A stretch of DNA of 19,391 nt from Treponema sp. Lineage in GTDB: Bacteria; Spirochaetota; Spirochaetia; Treponematales; Treponemataceae. The notes under the pieces are model-generated. The model was not told where the DNA came from. It saw only the letters and a list, made by a program, of their open reading frames with translations, and searched no databases. The stretch spans positions 1 through 19,391 of the forward strand of contig SFOB01000043.1 of the NCBI GenBank assembly GCA_004554075.1, in the 5' to 3' direction. Numbering within the stretch: the first letter of the stretch is position 1; each line of letters opens with the position of its first letter. Made by a program: the position numbers and the translations under genes. This document shows positions 1-6,597 of this stretch, one piece after another.

Positions 1-2
1 GT

Positions 3-317
3 TTGATGCAGGCCGCTGTTGCAATTAATCGTGGAGCGCTGCTCAGAGCACGAGGCACTATTGAGTATGTCAGAACCTTGTATGTTGACCTGCTCGGTGA
101 CCGCTACAGACTCGAAAGCAAATTGAACCGCGAAATTGATAAGCTGCCACCGGAAGAAATTGCTGCAATCAAAAGTACATTTATAGCGGAGGATACTCCT
201 GATGCTATGTGGGTGAGTTTGTTGCGGCTAACAGATTTAATTTACAAAGAACTCCAAGGTCAGCCCATTTCAATTTCAAAAGAAATGCTGCTGGAATATT
301 ATCAGGACTTAAGATAG
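3..317 (+). CDS. Unidentified protein, C-terminal part (5' end outside window)
   Basis: The open frame runs from the left edge to a TAG stop and gives about 104 residues, rich in charged helical segments. I do not recognise a family. The visible TTG-ATG pair at positions 3-8 cannot be tested as a start because there is no room upstream to see an SD, so this is most likely the C-terminal end of a longer protein. There is no signal peptide or membrane segment. Its last 9 nt overlap the end of the convergent ABC membrane subunit on the - strand, leaving no space for a terminator between them. Confidence 0.5.
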   Translation: MMQAAVAINRGALLRARGTIEYVRTLYVDLLGDRYRLESKLNREIDKLPPEEIAAIKSTFIAEDTPDAMWVSLLRLTDLIYKELQGQPISISKEMLLEYYQDLR

Positions 318-1247
318 GTGTGTCAGTTCCTTTATTCTTTTTAGTCCGGCTTTGTTTACCGAAATCGTAGTAATGCTTTTTATTATCATTGTCGAAGCGC
401 TTATAAGGCCTAGACGAAGCTGGAAGGCGTAAAGCAAACTTCCTGTTGTTATAACTCCCGCACTGATTCTGTCTGCACCCATAAACATCAGAACGAGATA
501 ACCTGTAAGTCCGAACAAAGGTATGCCAGCTGCTTCAAGCGCTTTAAATAAAGTCTTTTTAATTTCTAACCTGCGGAGTTCAAGATTTTTGTCTTTTATT
601 TTTTGAAGAAAAAAATCTGTACAGTCATATAAATAAACAGTATCTGCCATGTTGATATACGACGCGTACATGTCTGTGAGATCTGCGCCCGTTTTTTGAA
701 TTTGATTTTGCAGGGAATAAAGGAGAGGCGCAAACACATAGCTTGAAATAAGTACAAAGGGTAAAACAAAAACTATTGTTATTAAAAAAAGTTTAACTTC
801 AAAAAGCCAGAACAGTAGTGAAGACAAAATAAGATTTGCAATTCCGTTTACAAGAAAAACAAGGTTCCAGGGGTCTGCATAAATGGCTGCGGCCATCTGC
901 GTGTCCTGGTTCAGTCTCATTAAAACGTCACCGCCGGCAAGGTTGTCAATTTCTTCAAGGGGTTTATCAAGAAGCTTTGTGATTATAAAGACCTTGAGCT
1001 TTTTCTGCAGTCTGGCATAAAAGACTCCAAAAAAACGCCACACAGTTCCGTTGTAAGAAAACAAAAAAATATTTGCGGCAAGAAAACCAGCGCAAACAAG
1101 ACATAACCTTTTGTTGTCCATATCCTGAATTGCTTCAAAAGAAAATTTCAGGAAAACTGCATAAATTAAATTGCGGATTGCTTCAAAAGGAAGTCGCAAA
1201 AGTAAAAGTCTTACATATAGGGTTCGGGCTCCTAATTCTTTTAACAT
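309..1247 (-). CDS. ABC exporter membrane subunit B, lacking an ATPase domain
   Basis: This 312-residue integral membrane protein matches the transmembrane half of a type I ABC exporter. About six hydrophobic helices lie near residues 12-33, 46-65, 126-148, 152-172, 240-257 and 265-290. The loop around residues 103-116 (GGDVLMRLNQDT) resembles the conserved GD-SRL-xDT loop of exporter half-transporters. The protein stops (LKRIKELTHLS) where the linker to a fused nucleotide-binding domain would normally begin, and no such domain follows. The start overlaps the end of the ATPase gene by 7 nt, with a GGAGG SD (minus strand, 1258-1254) 6 nt upstream inside that gene, so the two are translationally coupled. 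It probably pairs with subunit A and shares the single ATPase. The substrate is unknown; export of a small toxic molecule or peptide is inferred only from context. Confidence 0.85.
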   Translation of the reverse strand: MLKELGARTLYVRLLLLRLPFEAIRNLIYAVFLKFSFEAIQDMDNKRLCLVCAGFLAANIFLFSYNGTVWRFFGVFYARLQKKLKVFIITKLLDKPLEEIDNLAGGDVLMRLNQDTQMAAAIYADPWNLVFLVNGIANLILSSLLFWLFEVKLFLITIVFVLPFVLISSYVFAPLLYSLQNQIQKTGADLTDMYASYINMADTVYLYDCTDFFLQKIKDKNLELRRLEIKKTLFKALEAAGIPLFGLTGYLVLMFMGADRISAGVITTGSLLYAFQLRLGLISASTMIIKSITTISVNKAGLKRIKELTHLS

Positions 1248-1864
1248 AAGCAGCCTCCGTCAAGATGGAAAATTTCATCACAAAAATCAAGAGCTTCTTT
1301 TCGGTGTGCAATGGAAATCAGAGTCTGACGGTATCCCTGCTGCTGACGTTTCTGCCACCAGTCCATTAAGGCTTTAATCAGTTTGGAAGAAGTTTGAATA
1401 TCAAGTGCCGAAGTTGCTTCATCAAGAATCAGGTTTGGAGCGTCACTTGCAATGGCTCGGGCAATACATATTCGCTGTGCCTGGCCGCCCGAAAGGTTGT
1501 CGCCGCGCACTCCTGCAAAAGTCTCAAGTCCCTGGTCCAGAGAGTTTATCCATTCTTCAAGCTGGGCAATCTTAACTGCTTCCCATATTTTTTCTTCCGG
1601 AACAGGATGACCGCAGGTTATATTCTCTCTGATTGTAAAAGGGAAAAGTGCGTTCCCCTGCATTACTACGGCAGTTTTTCCTTCTGCAAGAATTGTCCCG
1701 CTTTGAAGCTTGTAAAGTCCCGAAATCAATTTGATTAAAGTTGTTTTTCCGCAGCCGCTTTCGCCAACAATTCCAATTTTCTTTCCGTCGGGAATTGTAA
1801 GGTTTATGTTTTTTAAGATTTCTTTTTCTCCGTAGGAATATGAAAGGTTTTCAATTTTAATCAT
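1241..1864 (-). CDS. ABC exporter ATPase subunit, stand-alone
   Basis: This 207-residue cytoplasmic ATPase has the full ABC motif set: Walker A GESGCGKTT (34-42), Q-loop glutamine (69), signature LSGGQ (124-128), Walker B LILDE with catalytic Glu (145-149) and H-loop AHR (His187). The signature followed by AQRICIARAI is typical of exporter ATPases of the LolD/MsbA-like branch. It sits between two separate membrane subunits: its ATG overlaps the stop of subunit A (ATGA), and its own end overlaps the start of subunit B. A GGAGG SD lies 6 nt before the start. As the only ATPase gene in the operon, it would have to form a homodimer under a membrane heterodimer. Together, subunit A plus this protein equals one ordinary fused half-transporter in length. 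Confidence 0.95.
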   Translation of the reverse strand: MIKIENLSYSYGEKEILKNINLTIPDGKKIGIVGESGCGKTTLIKLISGLYKLQSGTILAEGKTAVVMQGNALFPFTIRENITCGHPVPEEKIWEAVKIAQLEEWINSLDQGLETFAGVRGDNLSGGQAQRICIARAIASDAPNLILDEATSALDIQTSSKLIKALMDWWQKRQQQGYRQTLISIAHRKEALDFCDEIFHLDGGCLC

Positions 1865-2811
1865 TTGTTACCTCCTGTATTGTCGACTATTACCGGCGCA
1901 TTCAACTTTTTAAGGTTCGCGCCAAAAATCCGAAATTGCATTATAAATGACGGCATGTTCATAAGAATGCCCGAAACATTTCCCGAAAGACTGATAAAAA
2001 CATAAAGCTCGCCCAAAGACAGCTTTCCCAGAATAACAAGTTTTCCGCCAATCAAAATTATAAGCAGCAGCGGGATGTTAGTAATGACAGCAGAGATGGA
2101 CATTAACAGAGCCTTTTTCTTTTCCATAGAAATGTTCAGTTTTTCCCATTCAGTAAGAAGAGTGGAGTAGTTTTCCAGAATCATTTTTTGAGCCTGGTAC
2201 AATCTGATTACAGGAAAAAGATTCATAAGGCTGTCTGTAACAGAATTGATTTTTGAATTTTCTTCATTTGTTTTAAGCGTATATTTTTGCAGGATTTTAC
2301 TGGAAAAAGAAATGTAAATTATGATAAAGAATACCGGCAGGTTTGAAGTAATTGCAAGAAAAGGATTCAGATAAATAAGCCAGCCAAAGCTACCAATAAA
2401 TTTAATAAGGCTATCAAACATAAAAAACAGATTTTCAGAAATAAAATTAGAGACAGCGGTAAGTTCATTCAGGAGCACAGAGGCTTCCTTTCCTCCGTTC
2501 AGTTTTTGTGTCGGCAGGTTTTGATTCGAAATCTTTTGAATATAATTCTGACGTAGTGAATAATTAATTCCGGTACAGGTTAGGCCGGAAACAAAGGTGG
2601 TCGCCCCACTCATCAGAATATATGCTGCAAGAATTACTACCAGATTCAGAATTATTGATTTTGTTACTGTCTGGCCGCTTGTTACCAGATCAATAAGCAC
2701 AGCGAGCTGTCTGTTCCAGACAAGAACAACTGCAAGAAAAAAAAGATCAAATAAAAATGTCAGAAAAATCTTTATCTTTTCTTTAGAAAAAGTCAGTGTT
2801 ATAATATTCAT
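1861..2811 (-). CDS. ABC exporter membrane subunit A, first gene of operon
   Basis: This 316-residue membrane protein has hydrophobic segments near residues 13-33, 52-75, 131-152, 157-176, 237-262 and 268-288, the six-helix plan of a type I exporter membrane domain. The segment QKLNGGKEASVLLNELTAVSN (residues 102-122) corresponds to the GE-LSRL-xD loop. It ends with a short linker and no ATPase domain; the separate ATPase gene follows with a 4-nt ATGA overlap. Unlike the two downstream genes it has no SD in front of its ATG, and the MerR-type promoter places the predicted transcription start almost on the start codon, which suggests a leaderless message. It is probably induced by the divergent MerR regulator. 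Which drug, peptide or lipid it moves cannot be read from the sequence. Confidence 0.8.
   Translation of the reverse strand: MNIITLTFSKEKIKIFLTFLFDLFFLAVVLVWNRQLAVLIDLVTSGQTVTKSIILNLVVILAAYILMSGATTFVSGLTCTGINYSLRQNYIQKISNQNLPTQKLNGGKEASVLLNELTAVSNFISENLFFMFDSLIKFIGSFGWLIYLNPFLAITSNLPVFFIIIYISFSSKILQKYTLKTNEENSKINSVTDSLMNLFPVIRLYQAQKMILENYSTLLTEWEKLNISMEKKKALLMSISAVITNIPLLLIILIGGKLVILGKLSLGELYVFISLSGNVSGILMNMPSFIMQFRIFGANLKKLNAPVIVDNTGGNK
2797..2805 (+). promoter_or_regulatory. Extended -10 element, candidate promoter of the merR-like gene
   Basis: TGT followed by a perfect TATAAT (2800-2805) forms an extended -10 on the + strand, lying inside the 5' end of the opposing ABC subunit A gene. 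There is no good -35. The predicted start near 2812 would put the MerR operator (2826-2844) in the early transcribed region, consistent with autorepression. Confidence 0.4.
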
Positions 2812-2817
2812 AAGAAA

Positions 2818-2848
2818 ACGCTAAACCTTGCCCCAGGGACAGAGTCAA
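2818..2848 (-). promoter_or_regulatory. MerR-type promoter/operator for the ABC operon
   Basis: On the - strand, TTGACT (2848-2843) and TAGCGT (2823-2818) are separated by 19 nt. Within and next to the spacer is an imperfect 9-1-9 dyad (2826-2844; CCTTGCCCC / GGGACAGAG, 6 of 9 positions symmetric). A dyad placed in an over-long 19-bp spacer is the hallmark of promoters activated by MerR-family proteins through DNA untwisting, and a MerR gene starts immediately beside it. The -10 is a poor match, as expected of an activator-dependent promoter. The predicted transcript begins at about 2811, the A of the subunit A start codon. Promoter assignment is by eye. Confidence 0.6.
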
Positions 2849-2857
2849 GAAAAAAAT

Positions 2858-3358
2858 ATGGAAAAAGAAGAATTATTAAAAATCAGTGAAATTGCAGATT
2901 TTTTTGGGACAACACCAAAGGCGCTTAGAATTTATGAACAGAAAGGAATTATCATTCCCTGCAAAATCGATCCCGAATCCGGTTACCGCTATTATTCTGC
3001 CGATCAGGTAAAAAAACTGAACCTGCTTATTGAACTTCAGGAGCTTGGTTTTTCACTCAATGAAATCAAAAAAATCATGGATGGCGGATTAAAATCGCAG
3101 CAATTTTTAGACGCGCTTAATTCAAAGAAAATCCAATGGGAACAGGAAAAATCAAAAATCCAGAGAAAGGTTGAAGCAATAGAAAAAATTGAAATCAGAT
3201 TGAAGGAAAAACTAAATGCAAACAAAGACGCGGGTGGCACGACGACAGCTGAAATGTCTGCGATGACCGAAGAAGAACGCGCCTGGTTTTTGCTGAACGC
3301 CGTATGCATAGAAGAATTAAAAGCATCCAAAAATCTAAGCGAAGCAATCTGGGTTTGA
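2858..3358 (+). CDS. MerR-family transcriptional regulator
   Basis: This 166-residue cytoplasmic DNA-binding protein has an N-terminal winged-helix MerR domain (about residues 5-75: LKISEIADFFGTTPKALRIYEQKG, then DPESGYRYYSADQVKKLNLL) and a coiled-coil dimerisation helix (about 90-130). Only a short tail follows; there is no large effector domain of the BmrR/TipA type. The ATG at 2858 is chosen over the in-frame TTG at 2828 because the MerR homology begins just after it and the TTG lies inside the operator dyad. The SD is weak. Divergent placement and the 19-bp-spacer operator in the 46-nt gap indicate that it controls the ABC operon. The reading frame ends at TGA after SEAIWV; a different frame stays open for another 24 codons, so a shortened C-terminus by frameshift is possible but unproven. 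Confidence 0.85.
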   Translation: MEKEELLKISEIADFFGTTPKALRIYEQKGIIIPCKIDPESGYRYYSADQVKKLNLLIELQELGFSLNEIKKIMDGGLKSQQFLDALNSKKIQWEQEKSKIQRKVEAIEKIEIRLKEKLNANKDAGGTTTAEMSAMTEEERAWFLLNAVCIEELKASKNLSEAIWV

Positions 3359-3424
3359 TAGAGATTTGTGAAAAAGAACTGGCAGAATGGCAAACATTAT
3401 CAAGAAGCAAAATCACCTCCGGGG

Positions 3425-3457
3425 TATAATCATCTCATAAAGTTTTGGAGGAGATGA
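3425..3457 (+). promoter_or_regulatory. -10 element and SD-overlapping hairpin before the AraC-GHKL gene
   Basis: A perfect TATAAT at 3425-3430 has no recognisable -35 at normal spacing, so any promoter here probably needs an activator. Directly downstream, TCATCTC (3430-3436) and GAGATGA (3451-3457) can form a 7-bp stem that would cover one end of the GGAGG SD (3447-3451) of the next gene. A CACCTCC at 3414-3420 could also pair with that SD. Regulation by SD occlusion is an inference. Confidence 0.3.
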
Positions 3458-3461
3458 CTTT

Positions 3462-4361
3462 ATGGATGATTTTAAACCGCTGTTTGAATATGTTGAAAAA
3501 AACATTGAAAACAAAATTGAGTTAAAAGAGCTCGCAGATTTTATGGGCTACAGTCCTTTTTACATCAGCAGAAAATTTGTGGATATTTACGGCATTCCGA
3601 TTACCGGTTATGTGCGAATCAGGAAGCTGCTATATTCCATAAAGGATTTGCTGGATGGCATGAAAGTGATTGATGTTGCCATGAAATATTCCTTTGAATC
3701 TCACGAAGGTTTTTCAAGATCGTTCAAAAGTCTTTTTGGCTCTTCTCCAAAAAATATTAGAAACTATTTGCAGAAGTACGAAATTCCGGAGTTTGAACTT
3801 TTGCCAAATAGTAAAGCAAAACCAATGGAGGAACAAAAAATGAGTTTAAGCGATGACATGCACAAAATGATTTTCACGATTCTTGGTAATTCTTTTGAAG
3901 AAATGGCTGCTGGCTTCTGTTCAAAAATTGAGCTTAGCCTATTGCCGGATAATTGCCTTAAGATTTTTGATGATGGCCGCGGAATAAAGTTGGATGACGA
4001 TGGAGTGATTCACGAAGAAATCCTGCAGAATCTTTTTTCCGGCAAACCGATTACAAAGGTTGAATATGCCCAGATGGGAGACCTGCCCTTTGAAGACCTT
4101 AAGCTTGTAAACTCACTTTGCGAAAAGCTTACAATAACTGTCTGGCGTAATGGAAAAATATACGAACAGGATTACATCCGCGGAGTTCCACAGCATTCCG
4201 TTTCAAGCAAACCTAATGATTCTAAAATCCCTCACGGAACCCAGATTCTCCTTAAACCCGACACATCAATTTTTGAATCCACCCAGTTTAGTAAAGAAAA
4301 ACTTCAAAACTGGATTAGCGAAAATTATTGCGACTTCAAGGGGAATGTGACTATAATATAA
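3462..4361 (+). CDS. AraC-type HTH protein fused to a degenerate GyrB-like GHKL domain
   Basis: This 299-residue cytoplasmic protein has an AraC/XylS-type double helix-turn-helix at residues 4-105 (LKELADFMGYSPFYISRKF; IDVAMKYSFESHEGFSRSFK) and a region at about 131-285 that lines up with the E. coli GyrB N-terminal ATPase. Matches are HKM (134-136), Asn143 (GyrB N46), Glu147 (E50), DDGRGI 170-175 (D73-I78), VNSLCEKL 216-223 (VNALSQKL), Arg229 (R136), GKIYEQ and GVPQ, and HGT 258-260 (T165 region). GyrB's catalytic Glu42 is Thr139, and the glycine-rich lid GGLHGVG is replaced near 203-212. It is therefore likely a nucleotide- or drug-binding sensor that does not hydrolyse ATP, controlling transcription. 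SD GGAGG lies 10 nt upstream. The next GNAT gene starts 2 nt after the stop and is probably cotranscribed. The domain call is strong; the ligand is unknown. Confidence 0.85.
   Translation: MDDFKPLFEYVEKNIENKIELKELADFMGYSPFYISRKFVDIYGIPITGYVRIRKLLYSIKDLLDGMKVIDVAMKYSFESHEGFSRSFKSLFGSSPKNIRNYLQKYEIPEFELLPNSKAKPMEEQKMSLSDDMHKMIFTILGNSFEEMAAGFCSKIELSLLPDNCLKIFDDGRGIKLDDDGVIHEEILQNLFSGKPITKVEYAQMGDLPFEDLKLVNSLCEKLTITVWRNGKIYEQDYIRGVPQHSVSSKPNDSKIPHGTQILLKPDTSIFESTQFSKEKLQNWISENYCDFKGNVTII
3827..3842 (+). promoter_or_regulatory. Internal ribosome binding site and ATG at the GHKL domain boundary
   Basis: GGAGG (3827-3831) lies 8 nt before an in-frame ATG (3840-3842) at codon 127 of the AraC-GHKL gene. 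This is as good as any SD in the window and falls exactly between the HTH domain and the GyrB-like domain. It could make a separate 173-residue GyrB-like protein alongside the full-length one. Confidence 0.5.
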
Positions 4362-4363
4362 TT

Positions 4364-4948
4364 ATGTTAAAAGATTATGAAATAAACAAACCAATTCTTG
4401 AAACTGACAGATTAATTATTCGCAAGCTTAACGAAAACGATGTGGCTGATTTAAAAGAGTGGCTGGGGAGAGATGAAATCTATACATATTGGGGAAGAAA
4501 AGCAAACAGAAACGAGAAAAATCCTGAACTTATGTTTGCGCCTGACCCCCGCCCTTGGGTAATAAGAAAACCTTCTCCTGATTTTGATTGGGGAATTGTA
4601 TTGAAAGAAACCAATAAAATGGTAGGCATGATTGCGGTATTTGATATCCAGAATGCCAGAATGGGTGATATAGGATACAGGGTTAATCCTGAGTACTGGA
4701 ATATAGGAATTACTACAGAAGCTTTGAAGGAAGTAATACGGTTTATATTTGAGAACACGGAATTGGAGCGAATTAATGGACGTGCGGATGTAAGAAATAT
4801 TGCTTCGAATAAAGTTATGGAAAAATGTGGTTTTATAAAAGAAGGAACAATTCGCCAGGGAAAAATGGTTTCGGTTTATTGCGACTATAATATCTACGGT
4901 ATGCTTAGAGAAGATTATATGAGCATGCTATCTAATAATCACAAATGA
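4364..4948 (+). CDS. GNAT N-acetyltransferase, RimJ/RimL type
   Basis: This 194-residue cytoplasmic acetyltransferase would use acetyl-CoA on an amine of a protein N-terminus or small molecule. N-terminal ETDRLIIRKLNENDVADL (13-30) is the standard RimL-type opening. GDIGYRVNPEYWNIGITTEAL (101-121) is the acetyl-CoA-binding motif A, here WNIGIT instead of the usual R-G-x-G/A pattern. NIASNKVMEKCGF (145-157) is the C-terminal motif. The ATG at 4364 is preferred to an upstream in-frame ATG at 4328 because homology starts there. It has no SD and lies 2 nt after the AraC-GHKL stop, so translation probably depends on reinitiation. Immediately downstream is a fragment of a second GNAT. The substrate is unknown. 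Confidence 0.88.
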   Translation: MLKDYEINKPILETDRLIIRKLNENDVADLKEWLGRDEIYTYWGRKANRNEKNPELMFAPDPRPWVIRKPSPDFDWGIVLKETNKMVGMIAVFDIQNARMGDIGYRVNPEYWNIGITTEALKEVIRFIFENTELERINGRADVRNIASNKVMEKCGFIKEGTIRQGKMVSVYCDYNIYGMLREDYMSMLSNNHK

Positions 4949-5186
4949 CAGCGGCAAAAATATCGGCTATGTTCAGCTTTGCAAGATTGATGATTGTTCC
5001 TGGGAAATCGGCTATCATATTGCAAAAGTATTTACGGGGCAGGGCTATGCAACGGAAGCGGTAAAAGCCTTTCTTCCTGCAATGGCCCAAAAACTCAATT
5101 TCAAAGAAGTTTACGGAATCTGCCTTGCGGAAAATACAGCCTCTGTGCACGTTCTGGAAAAATGCGGGTTTGCATTTCGTGTATAA
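4923..5186 (+). pseudogene. GNAT acetyltransferase remnant (C-terminal half, no start)
   Basis: The frame opening after a TGA at 4920-4922 encodes an unmistakable GNAT C-terminal half: DSGKNIGYVQL, EIGYHIAKVFTGQGYATEAV (acetyl-CoA motif with the Q-G-x-A pattern), then NTASVHVLEKCGF. It has no start codon or N-terminal half, and it stops a few residues after EKCGF where intact relatives usually continue. It overlaps the last codons of the upstream GNAT in another frame, and the upstream stop is almost at the join. This looks like a gene decapitated by recombination with its neighbour. It is not expected to make a working enzyme. Confidence 0.75.
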
Positions 5187-5202
5187 ATTTTTGCATTTCG
5201 TG
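5169..5202 (+). repeat. 13-nt direct repeat, 21-nt period
   Basis: TTTGCATTTCGTG occurs at 5169-5181 and again at 5190-5202. The first copy contains the last codons of the GNAT remnant and the second lies just past its stop. It may mark the end point of the deletion or insertion that truncated the gene. Confidence 0.5.
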
Positions 5203-5215
5203 CACCAGATTTTAA

Positions 5216-5246
5216 TTGTTCAGCATATTATATGATATTATATAAA
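5216..5246 (+). promoter_or_regulatory. Candidate promoter before the first methyltransferase
   Basis: TTGTTC (5216-5221) is followed 17 nt later by TATATA (5239-5244), inside a very AT-rich stretch with several alternative -10 boxes (TATTAT, TATAAA). It follows the GNAT remnant and precedes the methyltransferase start at 5273. By-eye call, low certainty. Confidence 0.25.
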
Positions 5247-5272
5247 TAGACTTTTTGCTTAAGGAAACCGAA

Positions 5273-6037
5273 ATGAAATACGTAGAAGAAAACTCACGAA
5301 TTTGGGATAAACGCGCAGAAAATAATGACAGATGGTCGACAGTTGTTACGGCGGAAGAAGTTGCAAAGGCACGAAATGGCGACTGGCATATTATATTGAC
5401 TCCAGAAAAACCAGTTCCACGCGACTGGTTTCCGGCCGATATGAAAGGACTTAAAGTATTGTGTCTTGCGAGTGGTGGTGGTCAGCAGGGGCCTATTCTT
5501 GCGGCAATCGGTGCAGATGTCACTGTTTTTGACAACAGTCAGGGGCAGCTGGAAAAAGACCTGTACGTAGCAAAACGAGACGGGCTTACAATAAATACAG
5601 TTCAGGGCAACATGCAGGATTTGTCTATGTTCGCTGATGCTTCCTTTGATTTGATTGTTCATCCCTGGTCGAATAATTATGTGGATGATATTCTTATTGT
5701 CTGGAAGGAGTGCTCACGCGTTCTTAAAAAAGGCGGCACACTTCTTGCAGGTTTTGGAAGTCCTCTCGAGTATATTTTTGACCTTAAAAAGTTTGAAAAA
5801 GGCGAGCTTGAATTAAAATACTCAATTCCCTATGCGGATATAGATCATCAGGATGATGAGGCTGTCCGCGAAGTTTCTGCAGCAGATGGCTTCTCCTGGG
5901 GACATCCGATAGAGGAACAGATTCAAGGTCAGATTTCTGCCGGCTTTGTTATTGCAGGCTTTTACGAGGACAGAGGCTGCTGGCTTTTTGACAATTACAT
6001 CAACACATCAATGGCAACAAAAGCCATCAAAGTGTAA
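5273..6037 (+). CDS. Class I SAM-dependent methyltransferase
   Basis: This 254-residue cytoplasmic protein has a Rossmann methyltransferase core. Motif I is VLCLASGGGQQGP (62-74), the acidic residue ending strand 2 is in VTVFDNS (83-89), and DASFDLIVHPWSNNYV (122-137) is the motif III/IV region, followed by the LKKGGTLLAGFGSP helix-strand. The ATG at 5273 is preferred over an in-frame TTG at 5255 because AAGGA lies 7 nt before it. The acceptor substrate cannot be read from the sequence; relatives are usually annotated only as methyltransferases. It is the first of three unrelated-looking methyltransferases in the window. The next gene (GNAT) starts 35 nt downstream with its own SD. Confidence 0.85.
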   Translation: MKYVEENSRIWDKRAENNDRWSTVVTAEEVAKARNGDWHIILTPEKPVPRDWFPADMKGLKVLCLASGGGQQGPILAAIGADVTVFDNSQGQLEKDLYVAKRDGLTINTVQGNMQDLSMFADASFDLIVHPWSNNYVDDILIVWKECSRVLKKGGTLLAGFGSPLEYIFDLKKFEKGELELKYSIPYADIDHQDDEAVREVSAADGFSWGHPIEEQIQGQISAGFVIAGFYEDRGCWLFDNYINTSMATKAIKV

Positions 6038-6072
6038 GATTCTGGAAAATAATTATTGAGGTAAAAAAGTTT

Positions 6073-6597
6073 ATGATTGAAACAGAAAGACTCCTGCTAC
6101 GGGAGTATACGATTGATGATTTTGACTCCCTTTATGAAATTATGTCTGATGCCGAAACCATGCAGCATTATCCGGCTCCTTTTGACGAAGCGAGAACCAG
6201 ACGCTGGATTGAATGGAATCTGGAAAACTATGCGAAGTATGGCTTTGGACTTTGGGCTGTGGTTCTCAAGGAAACCGGAGAATTCATCGGGGATTGCGGA
6301 CTGACGTTGCAGAACATCGATGGCGAAATGCTCCCGGAAATCGGTTATCACATCCATAAAAAATACTGGCGGCGTGGTTTTGCAAAGGAAGCTGCCCGTG
6401 CTGCCCGCGATTGGGCGTTTTTGAACACAAAATATAACGTTCTCTATTCATACATGAAATACACAAACGAGGGCTCCTGGCGTACAGCCATGGCCAATGG
6501 AATGAAAAAGGTAAAGGAATATCCGGATCCGAAGAACGAGATTTCTTATGCTTTTGCTATTACCCGGGAAGAATGGAAAAAATTGGAGAAACTTTAA
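6073..6597 (+). CDS. GNAT N-acetyltransferase, RimJ/RimL type
   Basis: This 174-residue cytoplasmic acetyltransferase opens with IETERLLLREYTIDDFDSLYEIM, the usual RimL-family opening. LPEIGYHIHKKYWRRGFAKEAA (87-108) is a clear motif A with the R-R-G-x-A acetyl-CoA-binding loop, followed by the C-terminal NEGSWRTAMANGMKKVKEY region. GAGGT lies about 10 nt before the ATG. Its stop abuts the TTG start of the following APH-fold kinase with no gap, so the pair is probably cotranslated. The target may be a small-molecule amine or a protein. A full motif set suggests an active enzyme. Confidence 0.9.
   Translation: MIETERLLLREYTIDDFDSLYEIMSDAETMQHYPAPFDEARTRRWIEWNLENYAKYGFGLWAVVLKETGEFIGDCGLTLQNIDGEMLPEIGYHIHKKYWRRGFAKEAARAARDWAFLNTKYNVLYSYMKYTNEGSWRTAMANGMKKVKEYPDPKNEISYAFAITREEWKKLEKL

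Noticed and set aside
2828..2857. TTG at 2828 as the MerR start
   Set aside because: It lies inside the predicted operator dyad and adds ten residues with no homology; the ATG at 2858 fits the family start.
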